Shown: piece by piece, positions 7,307-18,168 of the stretch
Numbering within the stretch: position 1 is the first letter of the stretch
Layout of the letters: every line of letters begins with the position of its first letter
Assembly: GCF_900258435.1 (NCBI RefSeq)
Contig: NZ_LT992558.1
Location: 177,681 to 216,168 of the forward strand
From: Carnobacterium divergens
GTDB taxonomy: Bacteria > Bacillota > Bacilli > Lactobacillales > Carnobacteriaceae
Length of the DNA: 38,488 bases
Reading direction: 5' to 3'
Made by a program: the position numbers and the translations under genes
Notes under the pieces: model-generated
What the model saw: only the letters and a program-made list of their open reading frames with translations
Told to the model about the DNA's origin: nothing
The model's database searches: none

Positions 7307-7813
7307 TCACTTCCCACTTTCTAATGCTGCTAAAATAGCTTGAGCTACCTGTATTTGTGTTAACTGATCTGTTTCAATAATCACGTCTGCTGTTTCTTCA
7401 TAAAGCTTGATTCGCGGTTCAAAAATAGCTTGTATTTCAGCGGGCGTTTTTTCTTGAACCAAAGGTCTAGTTGTATCTCCTTTTAAACGTTCTAAAAAGA
7501 TAGCTGGATCTGTTTTCAAATAGACAACTGGGTATTCTTCTGCTAAAATACGGCGATTTTCAGGTTTTAAAATAATCCCTCCGCCTGTTGAAATAATGGC
7601 CTCTTTTGCTACAACTTCTTTTAATTTTTGATGCTCTAAGTCACGAAACCCTTGCTCGCCAAAGGTGGCAAATAATTCCGTAACCGACATTCCTTGCTCT
7701 TCCATAATTTCGCTGTCAATATCTGCATGTTCACTGGCTGTTAATTCTGCCAATAGCTGACCAACGGTAGTTTTGCCGGCACCCATAAATCCGGTTAATA
7801 TGATTTTCCTCAT
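7307..7813 (-). CDS. aroK: Shikimate kinase
   Basis: 168 residues, standard length. It phosphorylates shikimate at the 3-hydroxyl using ATP. The P-loop is GFMGAGKTTVG (residues 8-18) with Lys14. The shikimate-binding motif is ADIDSEI (Asp31, Asp33), FRDLE carries the conserved Arg, and STGGGII is the glycine-rich substrate loop. The lid Arg is in DTTRPL. It sits between aroA (16 nt) and pheA (11 nt) in the operon and catalyses the step before aroA. Confidence 0.95.
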   Translation of the reverse strand: MRKIILTGFMGAGKTTVGQLLAELTASEHADIDSEIMEEQGMSVTELFATFGEQGFRDLEHQKLKEVVAKEAIISTGGGIILKPENRRILAEEYPVVYLKTDPAIFLERLKGDTTRPLVQEKTPAEIQAIFEPRIKLYEETADVIIETDQLTQIQVAQAILAALESGK

Positions 7814-7829
7814 TTAGGCGACCCCCCAT

Positions 7830-10243
<2,414 letters not shown>

Positions 10244-10268
10244 CCAATCCTCCTTAGCTTTCTACGAA

Positions 10269-11435
10269 TTAAAAATTCTTGATGTATTCACGGTATTCAG
10301 CTAATTCTTCTTTTAGACGCTTAAATGAATCTCCGTCAAATTTATCTAATAATGCTTCTGCAACTTCCCATGCCACAACGGCTTCTGCGACAACACTCGC
10401 AGCTGGAACTGCACAACTATCTGAACGTTCAATATCTGCTTTAAAGGTTTCTTTTGAATCAATATCGACACTTGGTAATGGTTTATATAAGGTAGGAATT
10501 GGTTTCATTACACCACGTACCACAATTGGCATACCGTTGGTCATGCCTCCTTCAAATCCGCCCAAGTTATTCGTCGTTCTTGTATAGCCTGTTTTTTCAT
10601 CCCATTCAATTGCATCCATCACTTGGCTGCCGGGTCTTCTTGCAGCTTCAAAGCCCACACCAAATTCTGCACCTTTAAATGCGTTGATACTCACTATGGC
10701 ACGCGCAATTTTAGCGTCTAATTTTTTATCCCATTGTACATAGCTTCCTAACCCTGCTGGCACACCACCAACAACGACTTCAACAACGCCACCGATTGTA
10801 TCTCCCGCTTTTTTAGCTTCGTCAATTTTCGTCATCATTTGTTGTTCTACCTCTTTATCTAAACAACGCACAGGTGAATTCTCTGATAATTCTTTGATTT
10901 CAGCTGTTGTATAGCTCTTTCCAAGCTCTGCACGAACGCCACCAATTTCGAGTACATGTCCAACGACTTCAATACCAAGTTCATGCAATAATTTTTTTGC
11001 AATCGCACCTACTGCTACTCGAACAGTGGTTTCTCTAGCGCTTGATCGCTCTAATACATTTCGTAAATCGCGGTGTCCGTATTTCATACCACCAACCAAA
11101 TCTGCATGTCCTGGACGGGGTTTTGATACACGACGCATGCCCACTTTTTTTTCGTCAATTGGTTCAATGCTCATAACGGTTTCCCAGTGTTTCCAATCTT
11201 TATTTTCAACGGCTAATGAAACAGGTGAGCCCATAGTGAGTCCGTGTCTGATACCAGCAGTGATTCTTGCTTGATCCTTTTCAATTTTCATTCGTCCGCC
11301 ACGTCCGTACCCTTGTTGACGACGTTTTAATTCTTTATCAATATCTTCTTTTAAAAGCGGCATTCCGGCTGGTAAGCCTTCAATAATAGCTGTTAGTTCT
11401 GGTCCATGTGATTCCCCTGCTGTTAAATATCTCAT
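10269..11435 (-). CDS. aroC: Chorismate synthase
   Basis: 388 residues. It eliminates phosphate from EPSP to give chorismate using reduced FMN. The sequence starts [20 protein letters not shown]. Further signatures are [31 protein letters not shown] and [17 protein letters not shown], all in family order, and the length is typical of Firmicutes AroC. It begins only 6 nt after the aroB stop. Chorismate is the branch point, so its output also feeds Trp and folate, whose genes are not in the window. Confidence 0.96.
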   Translation of the reverse strand: MRYLTAGESHGPELTAIIEGLPAGMPLLKEDIDKELKRRQQGYGRGGRMKIEKDQARITAGIRHGLTMGSPVSLAVENKDWKHWETVMSIEPIDEKKVGMRRVSKPRPGHADLVGGMKYGHRDLRNVLERSSARETTVRVAVGAIAKKLLHELGIEVVGHVLEIGGVRAELGKSYTTAEIKELSENSPVRCLDKEVEQQMMTKIDEAKKAGDTIGGVVEVVVGGVPAGLGSYVQWDKKLDAKIARAIVSINAFKGAEFGVGFEAARRPGSQVMDAIEWDEKTGYTRTTNNLGGFEGGMTNGMPIVVRGVMKPIPTLYKPLPSVDIDSKETFKADIERSDSCAVPAASVVAEAVVAWEVAEALLDKFDGDSFKRLKEELAEYREYIKNF

Positions 11436-11441
11436 TTTCTG

Positions 11442-12512
11442 TCACTCCCCTTTGATTAAATAAGCTGCTAATTCATTTGTTGAAATGCGCTTCAAACTGG
11501 CTTTTCCAATCTCTTCTAAATAAATAATCCGCAAAGTATCGCCTGTTGCTTTTTTATCGTGGTTCATTGCTTTTAATAATTTTTCAGGCTCCCACGGTTC
11601 CCAGTTAAGTGGCAAATGAAATTTATCCAACATATCCTTTAATTGCTGCGTTGTGCCAACTGCTGTGAGTCCTTGTTTTTCGGTAATGGCGTTCATTTGA
11701 ACCATTCCAATAGCAACGGCTTCTCCATGTGTGCAGATGCCATACCCTGCAACTTGCTCAATGCCATGGCCAATCGTGTGCCCAAAGTTTAGTAACAAAC
11801 GATTTCCAGTATCAAATTCGTCTTCTTCTACTACTTTTCGCTTGATTTCACAACACGCAGCAATAACTTCTACGCTGTGAGAAACAAGCTCTGCCTCATC
11901 TTTTAGACTCGCTAGTAGTGTCCAAAGTTCATAATCCGCTATCGCCGCCATTTTCACTATTTCAGCAATGCCTTCACGAATTCGGCGTGGCTCTAAAGTA
12001 TTCAATGTCATGGGATCAATTAAAACCCCATCAGGTTGAGCAAAGGTGCCGATCAAATTTTTCCCCTGAGGCAGATTAACCGCGGTTTTGCCTCCAACGC
12101 TACTATCGACTTGTGCTAATAGCGTCGTCGGAATTTGCATAAAATGCAACCCTCGCAAGTAAGTAGACGCAACGAAACCTGTTAAATCTCCAATTACTCC
12201 ACCGCCCAACGCAATCACACCATCGGTACGGGTTAGTCCAGCATCTAGAAATGCACCATATAATGCTTCTGCTACAGTTAAGCTTTTACTCGTTTCTCCC
12301 GGTTGTACAACGGCTAAATGAGCTTGAAAACCTGCTTTAGTTAAGCTCGTGATGACCGTTTCTCCATATAAGGCCTCAACGGTTTCATCTGTCACCACCA
12401 CAATACGTTGCGGCTGCCACTTTTTTTTGACCCAATTGCCAACATCTTGTAACAAGCCCTTTTCAATGGTAAGGGTGTAGCGATGGTCGGGTAAATTTAC
12501 ATTGATTTCCAT
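11442..12512 (-). CDS. aroB: 3-dehydroquinate synthase
   Basis: 356 residues. It cyclises DAHP to 3-dehydroquinate, an NAD- and divalent-metal-dependent reaction. Visible signatures are GGGVIGDLTGFVASTYLRG (NAD binding), QVDSSVGGKTAVN, GKNLIGTF, and the metal-ligand region NFGHTIGHGIE with EAVAIGM. It sits 14 nt after the DAHP synthase gene. The next pathway enzyme, 3-dehydroquinate dehydratase (AroD), has no candidate anywhere in this window. Confidence 0.95.
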   Translation of the reverse strand: MEINVNLPDHRYTLTIEKGLLQDVGNWVKKKWQPQRIVVVTDETVEALYGETVITSLTKAGFQAHLAVVQPGETSKSLTVAEALYGAFLDAGLTRTDGVIALGGGVIGDLTGFVASTYLRGLHFMQIPTTLLAQVDSSVGGKTAVNLPQGKNLIGTFAQPDGVLIDPMTLNTLEPRRIREGIAEIVKMAAIADYELWTLLASLKDEAELVSHSVEVIAACCEIKRKVVEEDEFDTGNRLLLNFGHTIGHGIEQVAGYGICTHGEAVAIGMVQMNAITEKQGLTAVGTTQQLKDMLDKFHLPLNWEPWEPEKLLKAMNHDKKATGDTLRIIYLEEIGKASLKRISTNELAAYLIKGE

Positions 12513-12526
12513 GAGTTGTCCACTTC

Positions 12527-13543
12527 CTATTCGTCGATTTCTTTCATGAACGCTGTTAATTTTGTTACTTTTTTCATCATTTTTTTGTAATTTTCAGGAG
12601 TTAGCGACTGTGGCCCATCAGATAATGCGTTGGCTGGATCTGGATGAATTTCCACAATCAACGCATCGGCTCCAGCAGCTATTCCAGCTAATGACATTGG
12701 CTCTATCATTTCCCAGCGACCTGTTCCGTGACTTGGATCTACCATAATTGGAAAATGACTTAATTTTTTAATCGCTGGCACTGCACTTAAGTCGAAGGTA
12801 TTTCGAGTGTAAGTTTCGTATGAACGAATGCCACGTTCAACAAACAGAATATTAAAGTTTCCTTCATTGGCAATGTATTCAGCCGCATGAATCCACTCAT
12901 CTATCGTACCTGAAATGCCACGTTTTAGCGCGATAGGCATTCCCGTTTTTCCTACAGCACGTAACAATTGGAAATTTTGCATATTTCGGGCACCAATTTG
13001 AAGCATATCTGCGTATTTTGCTACTAATGGTAAATTTTCAATATCCATTACTTCGGTAATTACTTTTAATCCAGTTAAATCTGCGGCTTCACGCATGTAT
13101 TTCAAGCCTTCTTCTTCTAGCCCTTGGAAGGCATATGGCGATGTTCTTGGTTTAAAAGCACCTCCACGTAAAAATTGAGCGCCTCCTGCTTTAGCAATTT
13201 TTGCTGTTTCGATAATTTGCTCTCTCGATTCTACCGAACAAGGACCTGCCATTGTCACAAAATGACCATCGCCAATTTTAATACCATCCACATCAATGAC
13301 GGTTGAGCTCGGGTGGAATTCACGGCTTGTTAATTTGTAAGTGGATGACATTTTCTCTGCATTTTCAACACCCTCACAGTTTCCAAATAGCGCTTCTTGC
13401 TCTTTCATTGTTTCGCCAATCACGCTGATAACAAGTTTTTCTAACCCTTCATTCAGTTGAATTGCTAAACCTGCTTCTTCAACTTTTTTAATCACCGCTT
13501 GAATCTCTTCTTGTGTTGCTTCTGCTTTCATTGTAATAATCAT
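12527..13543 (-). CDS. aroF: 3-deoxy-7-phosphoheptulonate (DAHP) synthase with N-terminal ferredoxin-like domain
   Basis: 338 residues. It condenses phosphoenolpyruvate and erythrose 4-phosphate, the committed aromatic step. The catalytic barrel shows GPCSVESREQI, RGGAFKPRTSPYAFQG, ALKRG and DPSHGTGR. Residues 1-70 form the ferredoxin-like regulatory domain of the type I-beta enzymes (as in Thermotoga), which mediates Phe/Tyr inhibition. It lacks the chorismate mutase fusion of the Bacillus enzyme. The start at ATG 13543 has GGAGGAACAGATA upstream. An ATG at 13558 lies inside that ribosome binding site region and is less likely. It lies 28 nt after aroE. Confidence 0.94.
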   Translation of the reverse strand: MIITMKAEATQEEIQAVIKKVEEAGLAIQLNEGLEKLVISVIGETMKEQEALFGNCEGVENAEKMSSTYKLTSREFHPSSTVIDVDGIKIGDGHFVTMAGPCSVESREQIIETAKIAKAGGAQFLRGGAFKPRTSPYAFQGLEEEGLKYMREAADLTGLKVITEVMDIENLPLVAKYADMLQIGARNMQNFQLLRAVGKTGMPIALKRGISGTIDEWIHAAEYIANEGNFNILFVERGIRSYETYTRNTFDLSAVPAIKKLSHFPIMVDPSHGTGRWEMIEPMSLAGIAAGADALIVEIHPDPANALSDGPQSLTPENYKKMMKKVTKLTAFMKEIDE

Positions 13544-13571
13544 TATCTGTTCCTCCATTAATTGTTTTTAG

Positions 13572-14426
13572 TTAAAATAATAACTCTTTGATTTCAGCAA
13601 CCGGCATTTCTTTTCCTGTCCATAATTGAAATGCTGCAGCTCCTTGCCAAAGTAACATCCCTAACCCGTTTAACGTTTGGCAACCTGCCTCTCTTGCTTG
13701 CTTAAGCATTATGGTTTCTCTTGGAGTATAAATAACATCTACCACCACTAAATCTTTTCTAAATATACTTCTATCATGAATGGGGGTTTCATTTTCTAAT
13801 GGCTTCATGCCTACGTTTGTAGCATTGACCAAAATTGCACTGTTTTTCACTTCAAGGTGTAATTTAGCTGAATCTGCTAAGTCATAAATCTGAATAGTAC
13901 AATTCGTTTCGTTTTTGATAGTCGCAATTTTTTCTTTATATTTTTCTGGATAACGGTCAAAGATTGCAATTGATGACACGCCGTCTAACGCTGCTTGAAT
14001 GCAGATAGCAGTTGCCGCGCCTCCCGCTCCCAGTAAAGTCATTTTTTTCCCTATAATTTGAATTCCTTCTTGTAGCAACCCGCTCATAAAACCTGTTCCA
14101 TCGGTTATATGTCCTGTTAATACACCTTTGTCATTGACAATGGTGTTGATTGCTCCCGCCAGTTTTGCTGCTGGGGAAAGATAATCCATATAGTGACATG
14201 CCAGTTGCTTATTTGGCATTGATAAGTTAGCGCCTCTCATTCCGAGTGTTTTGATAGATTGAATTGCGGATGGAAGTTGTTCTTGCCCAACTTCAAAAGC
14301 TAGATACGCATAATCCAACTGTAAACGTTGAAAAGCTTCATTATGCATTTGCGGAGAAATACTATGACAAATCGGTGTTGCAAATAAGCCAATTAGTTCT
14401 GTTTTTCCTGTGATTCTTTCTGCCAT
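13572..14426 (-). CDS. aroE: Shikimate dehydrogenase
   Basis: 284 residues. It reduces 3-dehydroshikimate to shikimate with NADPH. The N-terminal substrate domain has FATPICHSISPQMHNEAF, and NLSMPNKQ holds the catalytic Lys in the place where most family members read NVTxPxK. The nucleotide fold has LLGAGGAATAI, NATNVGM follows, and a GLGMLLWQGAAAFQLWTG terminus closes the family pattern. It is the first gene of the aromatic operon, has AAAGGAGGAGCACTGA before its ATG, and lies about 75 nt after the attenuator terminator. The enzyme could use quinate as well; sequence does not decide this. Confidence 0.94.
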   Translation of the reverse strand: MAERITGKTELIGLFATPICHSISPQMHNEAFQRLQLDYAYLAFEVGQEQLPSAIQSIKTLGMRGANLSMPNKQLACHYMDYLSPAAKLAGAINTIVNDKGVLTGHITDGTGFMSGLLQEGIQIIGKKMTLLGAGGAATAICIQAALDGVSSIAIFDRYPEKYKEKIATIKNETNCTIQIYDLADSAKLHLEVKNSAILVNATNVGMKPLENETPIHDRSIFRKDLVVVDVIYTPRETIMLKQAREAGCQTLNGLGMLLWQGAAAFQLWTGKEMPVAEIKELLF

Positions 14427-14499
14427 TCAGTGCTCCTCCTTTGGATAGGTTTTCTTTAATTCAGTTTGGGTTAGCGATTTTCCAGATCAAAATGCCAAT

Positions 14500-14544
14500 A
14501 AAAAAGCATCCACTTTAGATTTGTCAAAAATCTAAAGTGGATGC
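14500..14544 (-). terminator. Attenuator terminator before aroE
   Basis: On the minus strand GCATCCACTTTAGATT (14529-14544) pairs perfectly over 16 bp with 14506-14521, with a 7-nt loop. Six T residues follow (complement of 14500-14505). It lies between a consensus promoter and the first gene of the operon, so it must be conditional. Confidence 0.88.
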
Positions 14545-14582
14545 TAACGGATGAACAGAATCGTCATCACTGAACTATTAAA

Positions 14583-14613
14583 GCCACATAGATTTTTTCG
14601 AAATCTATGTGGC
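14583..14613 (-). promoter_or_regulatory. Hairpin B of the aromatic leader (anti-antiterminator)
   Basis: A 12-bp perfect stem pairs 14602-14613 (GCCACATAGATT on the minus strand) with 14583-14594, with a 7-nt loop. It has no U run and is not a terminator. Its 5' arm is also complementary to 14640-14651 with one bulged base. Its 3' arm is also complementary to the terminator 5' arm over about 11 pairs. Confidence 0.7.
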
Positions 14614-14626
14614 GAATTTGGTCAAC

Positions 14627-14689
14627 TTAAAATTCTCTAGCCATCATAGATACAAACAAGTTTGCGTTGTCTGCACCCATGAGTTTCAT
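14627..14689 (-). CDS. Possible second small ORF in the aromatic leader
   Basis: Twenty codons from an ATG at 14689, reading MKLMGADNANLFVSMMAREF then TAA. It starts 11 nt after the stop of the first leader peptide and in another frame. It has no ribosome binding site of its own, so it would depend on reinitiation. It runs across segment C, so a ribosome here would affect the folding of the attenuator. It contains two Phe codons, one of them the last codon. It may be chance. Confidence 0.25.
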   Translation of the reverse strand: MKLMGADNANLFVSMMAREF

Positions 14690-14699
14690 GACTACAAAC

Positions 14700-14762
14700 T
14701 TATCTAAAATAGCTAAAGTAACGATTATTTAATTGTTTATTAGTATTGTTAGTTAAACTCAT
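14700..14762 (-). CDS. Leader peptide of the aromatic operon (20 residues)
   Basis: The peptide starts MSLTNNTNK and ends RYFSYFR. Codons 15, 16, 18 and 19 are Tyr, Phe, Tyr and Phe, a dense cluster of exactly the two end products of the operon. The ATG has GGAG nine nt upstream and starts about 30 nt after the predicted transcription start. The control codons are themselves one arm of a long-range RNA stem with 14635-14652. This is the arrangement expected of a transcription-attenuation leader, as in the classic trp and phe leaders of enteric bacteria. Confidence 0.78.
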   Translation of the reverse strand: MSLTNNTNKQLNNRYFSYFR

Positions 14763-14799
14763 GTCACTCACTCCATAACTAAATTTTTGAATTGCTACA

Positions 14800-14828
14800 A
14801 GTATAGAAAAGATTTTTAGGTTTGTCAA
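14800..14828 (-). promoter_or_regulatory. Promoter of the aromatic operon
   Basis: Consensus TTGACA (14823-14828 on the minus strand), a 17-nt spacer and TATACT (14800-14805). The predicted transcription start is near 14793, just before the leader peptide. Confidence 0.88.
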
Positions 14829-14852
14829 CTGTTAATTGAAAAAGCTTTTTTA

Positions 14853-14884
14853 TTAGGACTTAATCTAATTGATTATAGTCCTAA
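14853..14884 (-). terminator. Possible terminator hairpin of the M23 peptidase gene
   Basis: TTAGGACT (14877-14884 on the minus strand) pairs perfectly over 8 bp with 14853-14860 and includes the stop codon region in its 5' side and loop. An AAAAAAGCTTTTTC stretch follows rather than a clean U run, so termination efficiency is doubtful. Confidence 0.4.
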
Positions 14885-16144
14885 TAAAGGTGCTGGATTG
14901 ACAACATTTCCCATTCCACCGTTTTGTGCTGTGCGGATTTCAAAATGTAAATGTGGTCCATCAACTTGTCCCGTTGCGCCAGTTGCACCAATAACTTGTC
15001 CTTTTGTGACACGATCGCCTACACGAACTGATTGAGAAGATTGGTGAGCATACAGCGTCCATGTCCCGTTGTCATGTTTGATAACTGTTGCGATACCATA
15101 ACCTGATACAGGCATTCCGTCTTGTTGTGCAATGACAACCACTCCATCTAATGAGGCGTGGACTGGCGTTCCAACTGGGCTAGCAAAATCAATTCCTTTA
15201 TGGAAACCGTTTTGGTCGTAACCAGAACGAGGTCCATAAGACGATGACACTGGGCTACTAACAGGCATTCCATATGCTCCGCCACCAACAGGCGTTGAAG
15301 ATGAGCCTTGGTTGTTGTTATTCGTAGTTGTATTTGCTGGTGCTGCTACAGCCGGTGTTTTAACATTTGCTTTTGCAGCTTCTTCAGCAGCAGCTTTTTG
15401 AGCTGCGGCATTTTCTTGCGCTTGTTTGTCGGCTGCTAATTTAGCAATTCTAAAGTCCTCGGCTTGTTTTTCAGCTGCAACTTTTTGAGCTAAGAAGGTT
15501 TGTTTATCCCCTTCGGCAGTTGATGTATCCGCTGCTAATTGAGCTACGATGGTTTCTTTTTCTAATTTTTGTTGTTGCAACTTGCTTTGTGTTTCTGATA
15601 ATTCTTGCGCTAATGTTTTTTGCTCATTCACTTTTTTTGACTCTTCTTTTTCTTGAGCAGCAACTTTAGCTTTGTCTTCAGCTTGTTGTTTTACCATGTT
15701 GCGATTCGCTGAAACGACTTGGCTTACGACATCAATTCGTCCAATAACATCCGATAAAGACTCGGCTGAAATCACAAATTCAATGTAATTTTCAGATGCC
15801 CCATTGACTTGGACAGAGCGGGCTTGCTCTTTTAATTGGTCGTTACGTTGCTCAATTTTTTTAGTGAGCTTCATATTTTCTTTGGCTAAACGATCCACAT
15901 CATTTTGTGTATTTTGGATATCTGTTAAAATTTGTTTTGATTTATCTTCATTTTTTGATACAGTATCTTCTATTTTCACTAAATCATCTTGAGTTAATTT
16001 TGTTTGACTTTTTAATGTATCAATTTTTTTATCTTGTTCTTCAATTTTTGTGTCAATTGTTTCTGCATGAACTGCAATAGTTGAAACAACTGGGCTAGCT
16101 AATAGCACTGTTAAAACGGCTAATTGGGTCATTTTTTTATTCAC
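14873..16144 (-). CDS. Secreted peptidoglycan hydrolase, coiled coil plus M23 peptidase (CwlO/PcsB-like)
   Basis: 423 residues. A Sec signal peptide ends at about VHA|E (27/28). A long coiled coil (about 30-245) follows, rich in Lys, Glu and Gln, then an Ala-rich helix, an Asn/Ser/Gly linker, and a C-terminal M23 domain. Zinc ligands are His315 and Asp319 in HKGIDFAS and the last His of HLHFEIR near residue 400, with catalytic YAH before it. I start at the GTG at 16144, preceded by GGAGGAAACAGCA. The ATG at 16171 would put the ribosome binding site inside the gene and spoil the signal peptide. The layout resembles PcsB/CwlO hydrolases, which need FtsEX to be active. It has its own promoter and separates the two amino acid operons. 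Confidence 0.9.
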   Translation of the reverse strand: MNKKMTQLAVLTVLLASPVVSTIAVHAETIDTKIEEQDKKIDTLKSQTKLTQDDLVKIEDTVSKNEDKSKQILTDIQNTQNDVDRLAKENMKLTKKIEQRNDQLKEQARSVQVNGASENYIEFVISAESLSDVIGRIDVVSQVVSANRNMVKQQAEDKAKVAAQEKEESKKVNEQKTLAQELSETQSKLQQQKLEKETIVAQLAADTSTAEGDKQTFLAQKVAAEKQAEDFRIAKLAADKQAQENAAAQKAAAEEAAKANVKTPAVAAPANTTTNNNNQGSSSTPVGGGAYGMPVSSPVSSSYGPRSGYDQNGFHKGIDFASPVGTPVHASLDGVVVIAQQDGMPVSGYGIATVIKHDNGTWTLYAHQSSQSVRVGDRVTKGQVIGATGATGQVDGPHLHFEIRTAQNGGMGNVVNPAPLLGL

Positions 16145-16216
16145 TGCTGTTTCCTCCACTTTTCTCTTCATATCTATATATGTTTTTTATTCATAATGTT
16201 TGTTTTCTATGAACTG

Positions 16217-16225
16217 AGTATAGCA
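16217..16225 (-). promoter_or_regulatory. Extended -10 promoter of the M23 peptidase gene
   Basis: TGCTATACT on the minus strand is an extended -10 element (TGn plus TATACT). No good -35 is visible at 17 nt. It lies about 73 nt before the GTG start, between ilvA and this gene. Confidence 0.5.
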
Positions 16226-16297
16226 CAAAAAAGTGGCTTAATAATTTTCGTTTCAGTGACAAAAAAATTACTTACTGTAATATAGTAAATAGTTACA

Positions 16298-17557
16298 CTA
16301 TACCAATAACGTATATAGCATGGGATTTTTATTAATTGAAAGATAAGATGAATCAAAATTCCTAACGCGTTCCTCAAGTTCAACAGCGTCACTCTTCTCT
16401 TTTAAGAGAATTCCGATGATAACAGGACCACTTCCTCGATTTACTTTTTTCGTGTATTCAAATTTTGTAATATCATCATTTGGTCCTAGTACGACGTTTA
16501 CAAATTCTTTCAAGGCACCTGGTCTTTGTGGGAAATTCACTAAAAAGTAATGTTTTAATCCTTCAAATAACAATGACCGCTCTTCAATCTCTTGCATTCG
16601 ATTAATGTCATTATTGCCTCCACTAATCACACAAACTACTGTTTTACCAACTAGTTCTCCCTTCATCACTTCTAATGCTGCAACCGATAACGCTCCTGCT
16701 GGCTCCGCAACAATCGCTTGCTTTGTATATAAATCTAAAATCGTTGAACAGACTGCACCTTCTTCAACGCTTATCATTTTATAAATCCATTTTTTACAAT
16801 GTTGGTAATTTAACTGCCCTACTTTTCCAACTGCTGCGCCATCTACAAACTTATCGATTTCTGATAAAGTCGCCACACTCCCTTGAGCTAATGATAGCTC
16901 CATCGAAGCAGCTCCAGAAGGTTCAACTCCAATGACTTTAGTCGTAGGGCTTGTCTCTTTAAAATAACTGAGCAAACCTGAAATAAGACCTCCTCCACCA
17001 ACTGCAGCCAATAAATAATCGGCTTTGATTCCAGCTTTATCTAAATCTGAATTGATTTCCACCCCCACTGTTCCTTGACCTGCTATAATCGCTGGATCAT
17101 CAAATGGATGAATAAATACAGACCCTTTTTCTTTTGAAAAAGCGCTCGCTGCAAGGGCTGATTCATCGAATGTATCTCCTGTTAACACAACTTTTACCAT
17201 TTCTCCGCCAAAAAATTCTACTTGGGAAATTTTCTGAGCTGGAGTTGTTGTAGGCATAAAAATAGTTGCTGGTATTGCTAAGGTAGCACAAGTATAAGCG
17301 ACTCCTTGTGCATGATTTCCAGCACTCGCACAGGTTACACCTTGTTTCATTTGTTCTTTTGAGAGCTGAGAGATAGCATAATAAGCACCTCGTAATTTAA
17401 ACGAACGGACCCATTGCAAGTCTTCTCTTTTTAAGTAAACATTACAATTGTATTTTTTTGAAAGATACAGATCTTTTTCTAACGGTGTCTGCTTTACAAT
17501 TGGCTTTAAAACTTGATACGCTTTTTCAATTTCTGTTTTCGTAACATAGTTCTCCAC
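16298..17557 (-). CDS. ilvA: Threonine ammonia-lyase (biosynthetic threonine deaminase)
   Basis: 419 residues. It converts Thr to 2-oxobutanoate, the first step of Ile synthesis, with PLP. The PLP Lys is Lys54 in [21 protein letters not shown], the glycine loop VGGGGLISG and the SGGNND motif that holds PLP are all present. The C-terminal part (from about residue 335, [17 protein letters not shown]) is a single ACT-like regulatory domain, the shorter Bacillus/lactococcal form rather than the two-domain enteric form. It is the last gene of the branched-chain operon, 14 nt after leuD. A short hairpin with seven U residues after the stop might end the transcript, but the stem is only 5 bp. Confidence 0.94.
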   Translation of the reverse strand: MENYVTKTEIEKAYQVLKPIVKQTPLEKDLYLSKKYNCNVYLKREDLQWVRSFKLRGAYYAISQLSKEQMKQGVTCASAGNHAQGVAYTCATLAIPATIFMPTTTPAQKISQVEFFGGEMVKVVLTGDTFDESALAASAFSKEKGSVFIHPFDDPAIIAGQGTVGVEINSDLDKAGIKADYLLAAVGGGGLISGLLSYFKETSPTTKVIGVEPSGAASMELSLAQGSVATLSEIDKFVDGAAVGKVGQLNYQHCKKWIYKMISVEEGAVCSTILDLYTKQAIVAEPAGALSVAALEVMKGELVGKTVVCVISGGNNDINRMQEIEERSLLFEGLKHYFLVNFPQRPGALKEFVNVVLGPNDDITKFEYTKKVNRGSGPVIIGILLKEKSDAVELEERVRNFDSSYLSINKNPMLYTLLV

Positions 17558-17571
17558 ATAGCAACCTCCTT

Positions 17572-18168
17572 CTATTGATAATTAAAGTCCACTTTTTCTT
17601 CATAATCAGCTAAGGCTTTTTGATGGCTTCCTAGAGTCACTGCAATATCGTCTAAGCCATGAATCAGTTTGTGTTTCCAAACGGGGTCAATCGTAAAGGA
17701 GTACTCTCCAACTGGACTCTTCACTAGTTGTTGTTGTAAATTAATTTCAATTTTTTGATGCCCCTTTAATGTAGCTAATGCTTGCCTTGCTTTTTTAGGC
17801 AGTTCAATTGGTAAGATGCCATTTTTTGTACAATTCATATAAAAAATATCACTATAACCTCCCGCAATAATGACGCGAAAACGGTAATCTAACAATGCCC
17901 ATGCGGCATGTTCTCGAGAAGATCCACATCCAAAGTTTTCTCCCGTAATTAAAATCGTTGCAGTTTGTCTATCTGGGTCATTTAATGAAAAATCTTCATT
18001 TAGCATTCTGTCAGGCAAATAGCGCCACTCATCAAATAAAAATTCTCCAAAACCTGTTTTTTCAATTCGCTTTAAAAATGATTTGGGAATAATTTGATCG
18101 GTATCAATGTTATCATTCATTAAAGCAACCGTTGTGCCAAAATGTCTGTTAATTGGCTCCATTTTCAT
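17572..18168 (-). CDS. leuD: 3-isopropylmalate dehydratase small subunit
   Basis: 198 residues from the ATG at 18168. It is the swivelling domain that partners LeuC to isomerise 2- to 3-isopropylmalate. Signatures are [13 protein letters not shown] and [17 protein letters not shown], and the length is normal. The ATG overlaps the leuC stop by one base (TGATG), with AGGAGG four nt before. An ATG at 18162 with better spacing is also possible. The tight overlap suggests translational coupling of the two subunits. Confidence 0.95.
   Translation of the reverse strand: MKMEPINRHFGTTVALMNDNIDTDQIIPKSFLKRIEKTGFGEFLFDEWRYLPDRMLNEDFSLNDPDRQTATILITGENFGCGSSREHAAWALLDYRFRVIIAGGYSDIFYMNCTKNGILPIELPKKARQALATLKGHQKIEINLQQQLVKSPVGEYSFTIDPVWKHKLIHGLDDIAVTLGSHQKALADYEEKVDFNYQ

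Larger units (their letters stand above)
14427..14795 (-). promoter_or_regulatory. Tyr/Phe-sensing attenuator leader of the aromatic operon
   Basis: A leader of about 365 nt stretches from the promoter to aroE. In transcript order it holds a 20-codon leader peptide, a competing segment C (14635-14652), a hairpin B (arms 14602-14613 and 14583-14594) and a terminator (arms 14529-14544 and 14506-14521). Three exclusive pairings can be drawn. The control codons (14701-14718) pair with segment C over 17 of 18 positions counting G-U pairs. Segment C can instead pair with the 5' arm of hairpin B. The 3' arm of hairpin B can instead pair with the 5' arm of the terminator. Stalling at Tyr/Phe codons would then lead to read-through. 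There is no T-box motif. The pairings were found by eye and no energies were computed. Confidence 0.72.

Noticed and set aside
14427-14795. T-box riboswitch in the aromatic leader
   Set aside because: The conserved T-box sequence (AGGGTGGNACCGCG type) is absent, while a translated leader rich in Tyr/Phe codons is present.
16261-16288. Terminator after ilvA
   Set aside because: The stem is only 5 bp and is separated from the seven U residues by four bases, too weak to list.
16275-16300. WalR-type (TGTWAH direct repeat) operator before the M23 gene
   Set aside because: Only one half-site fits; the second half does not match at the required spacing.
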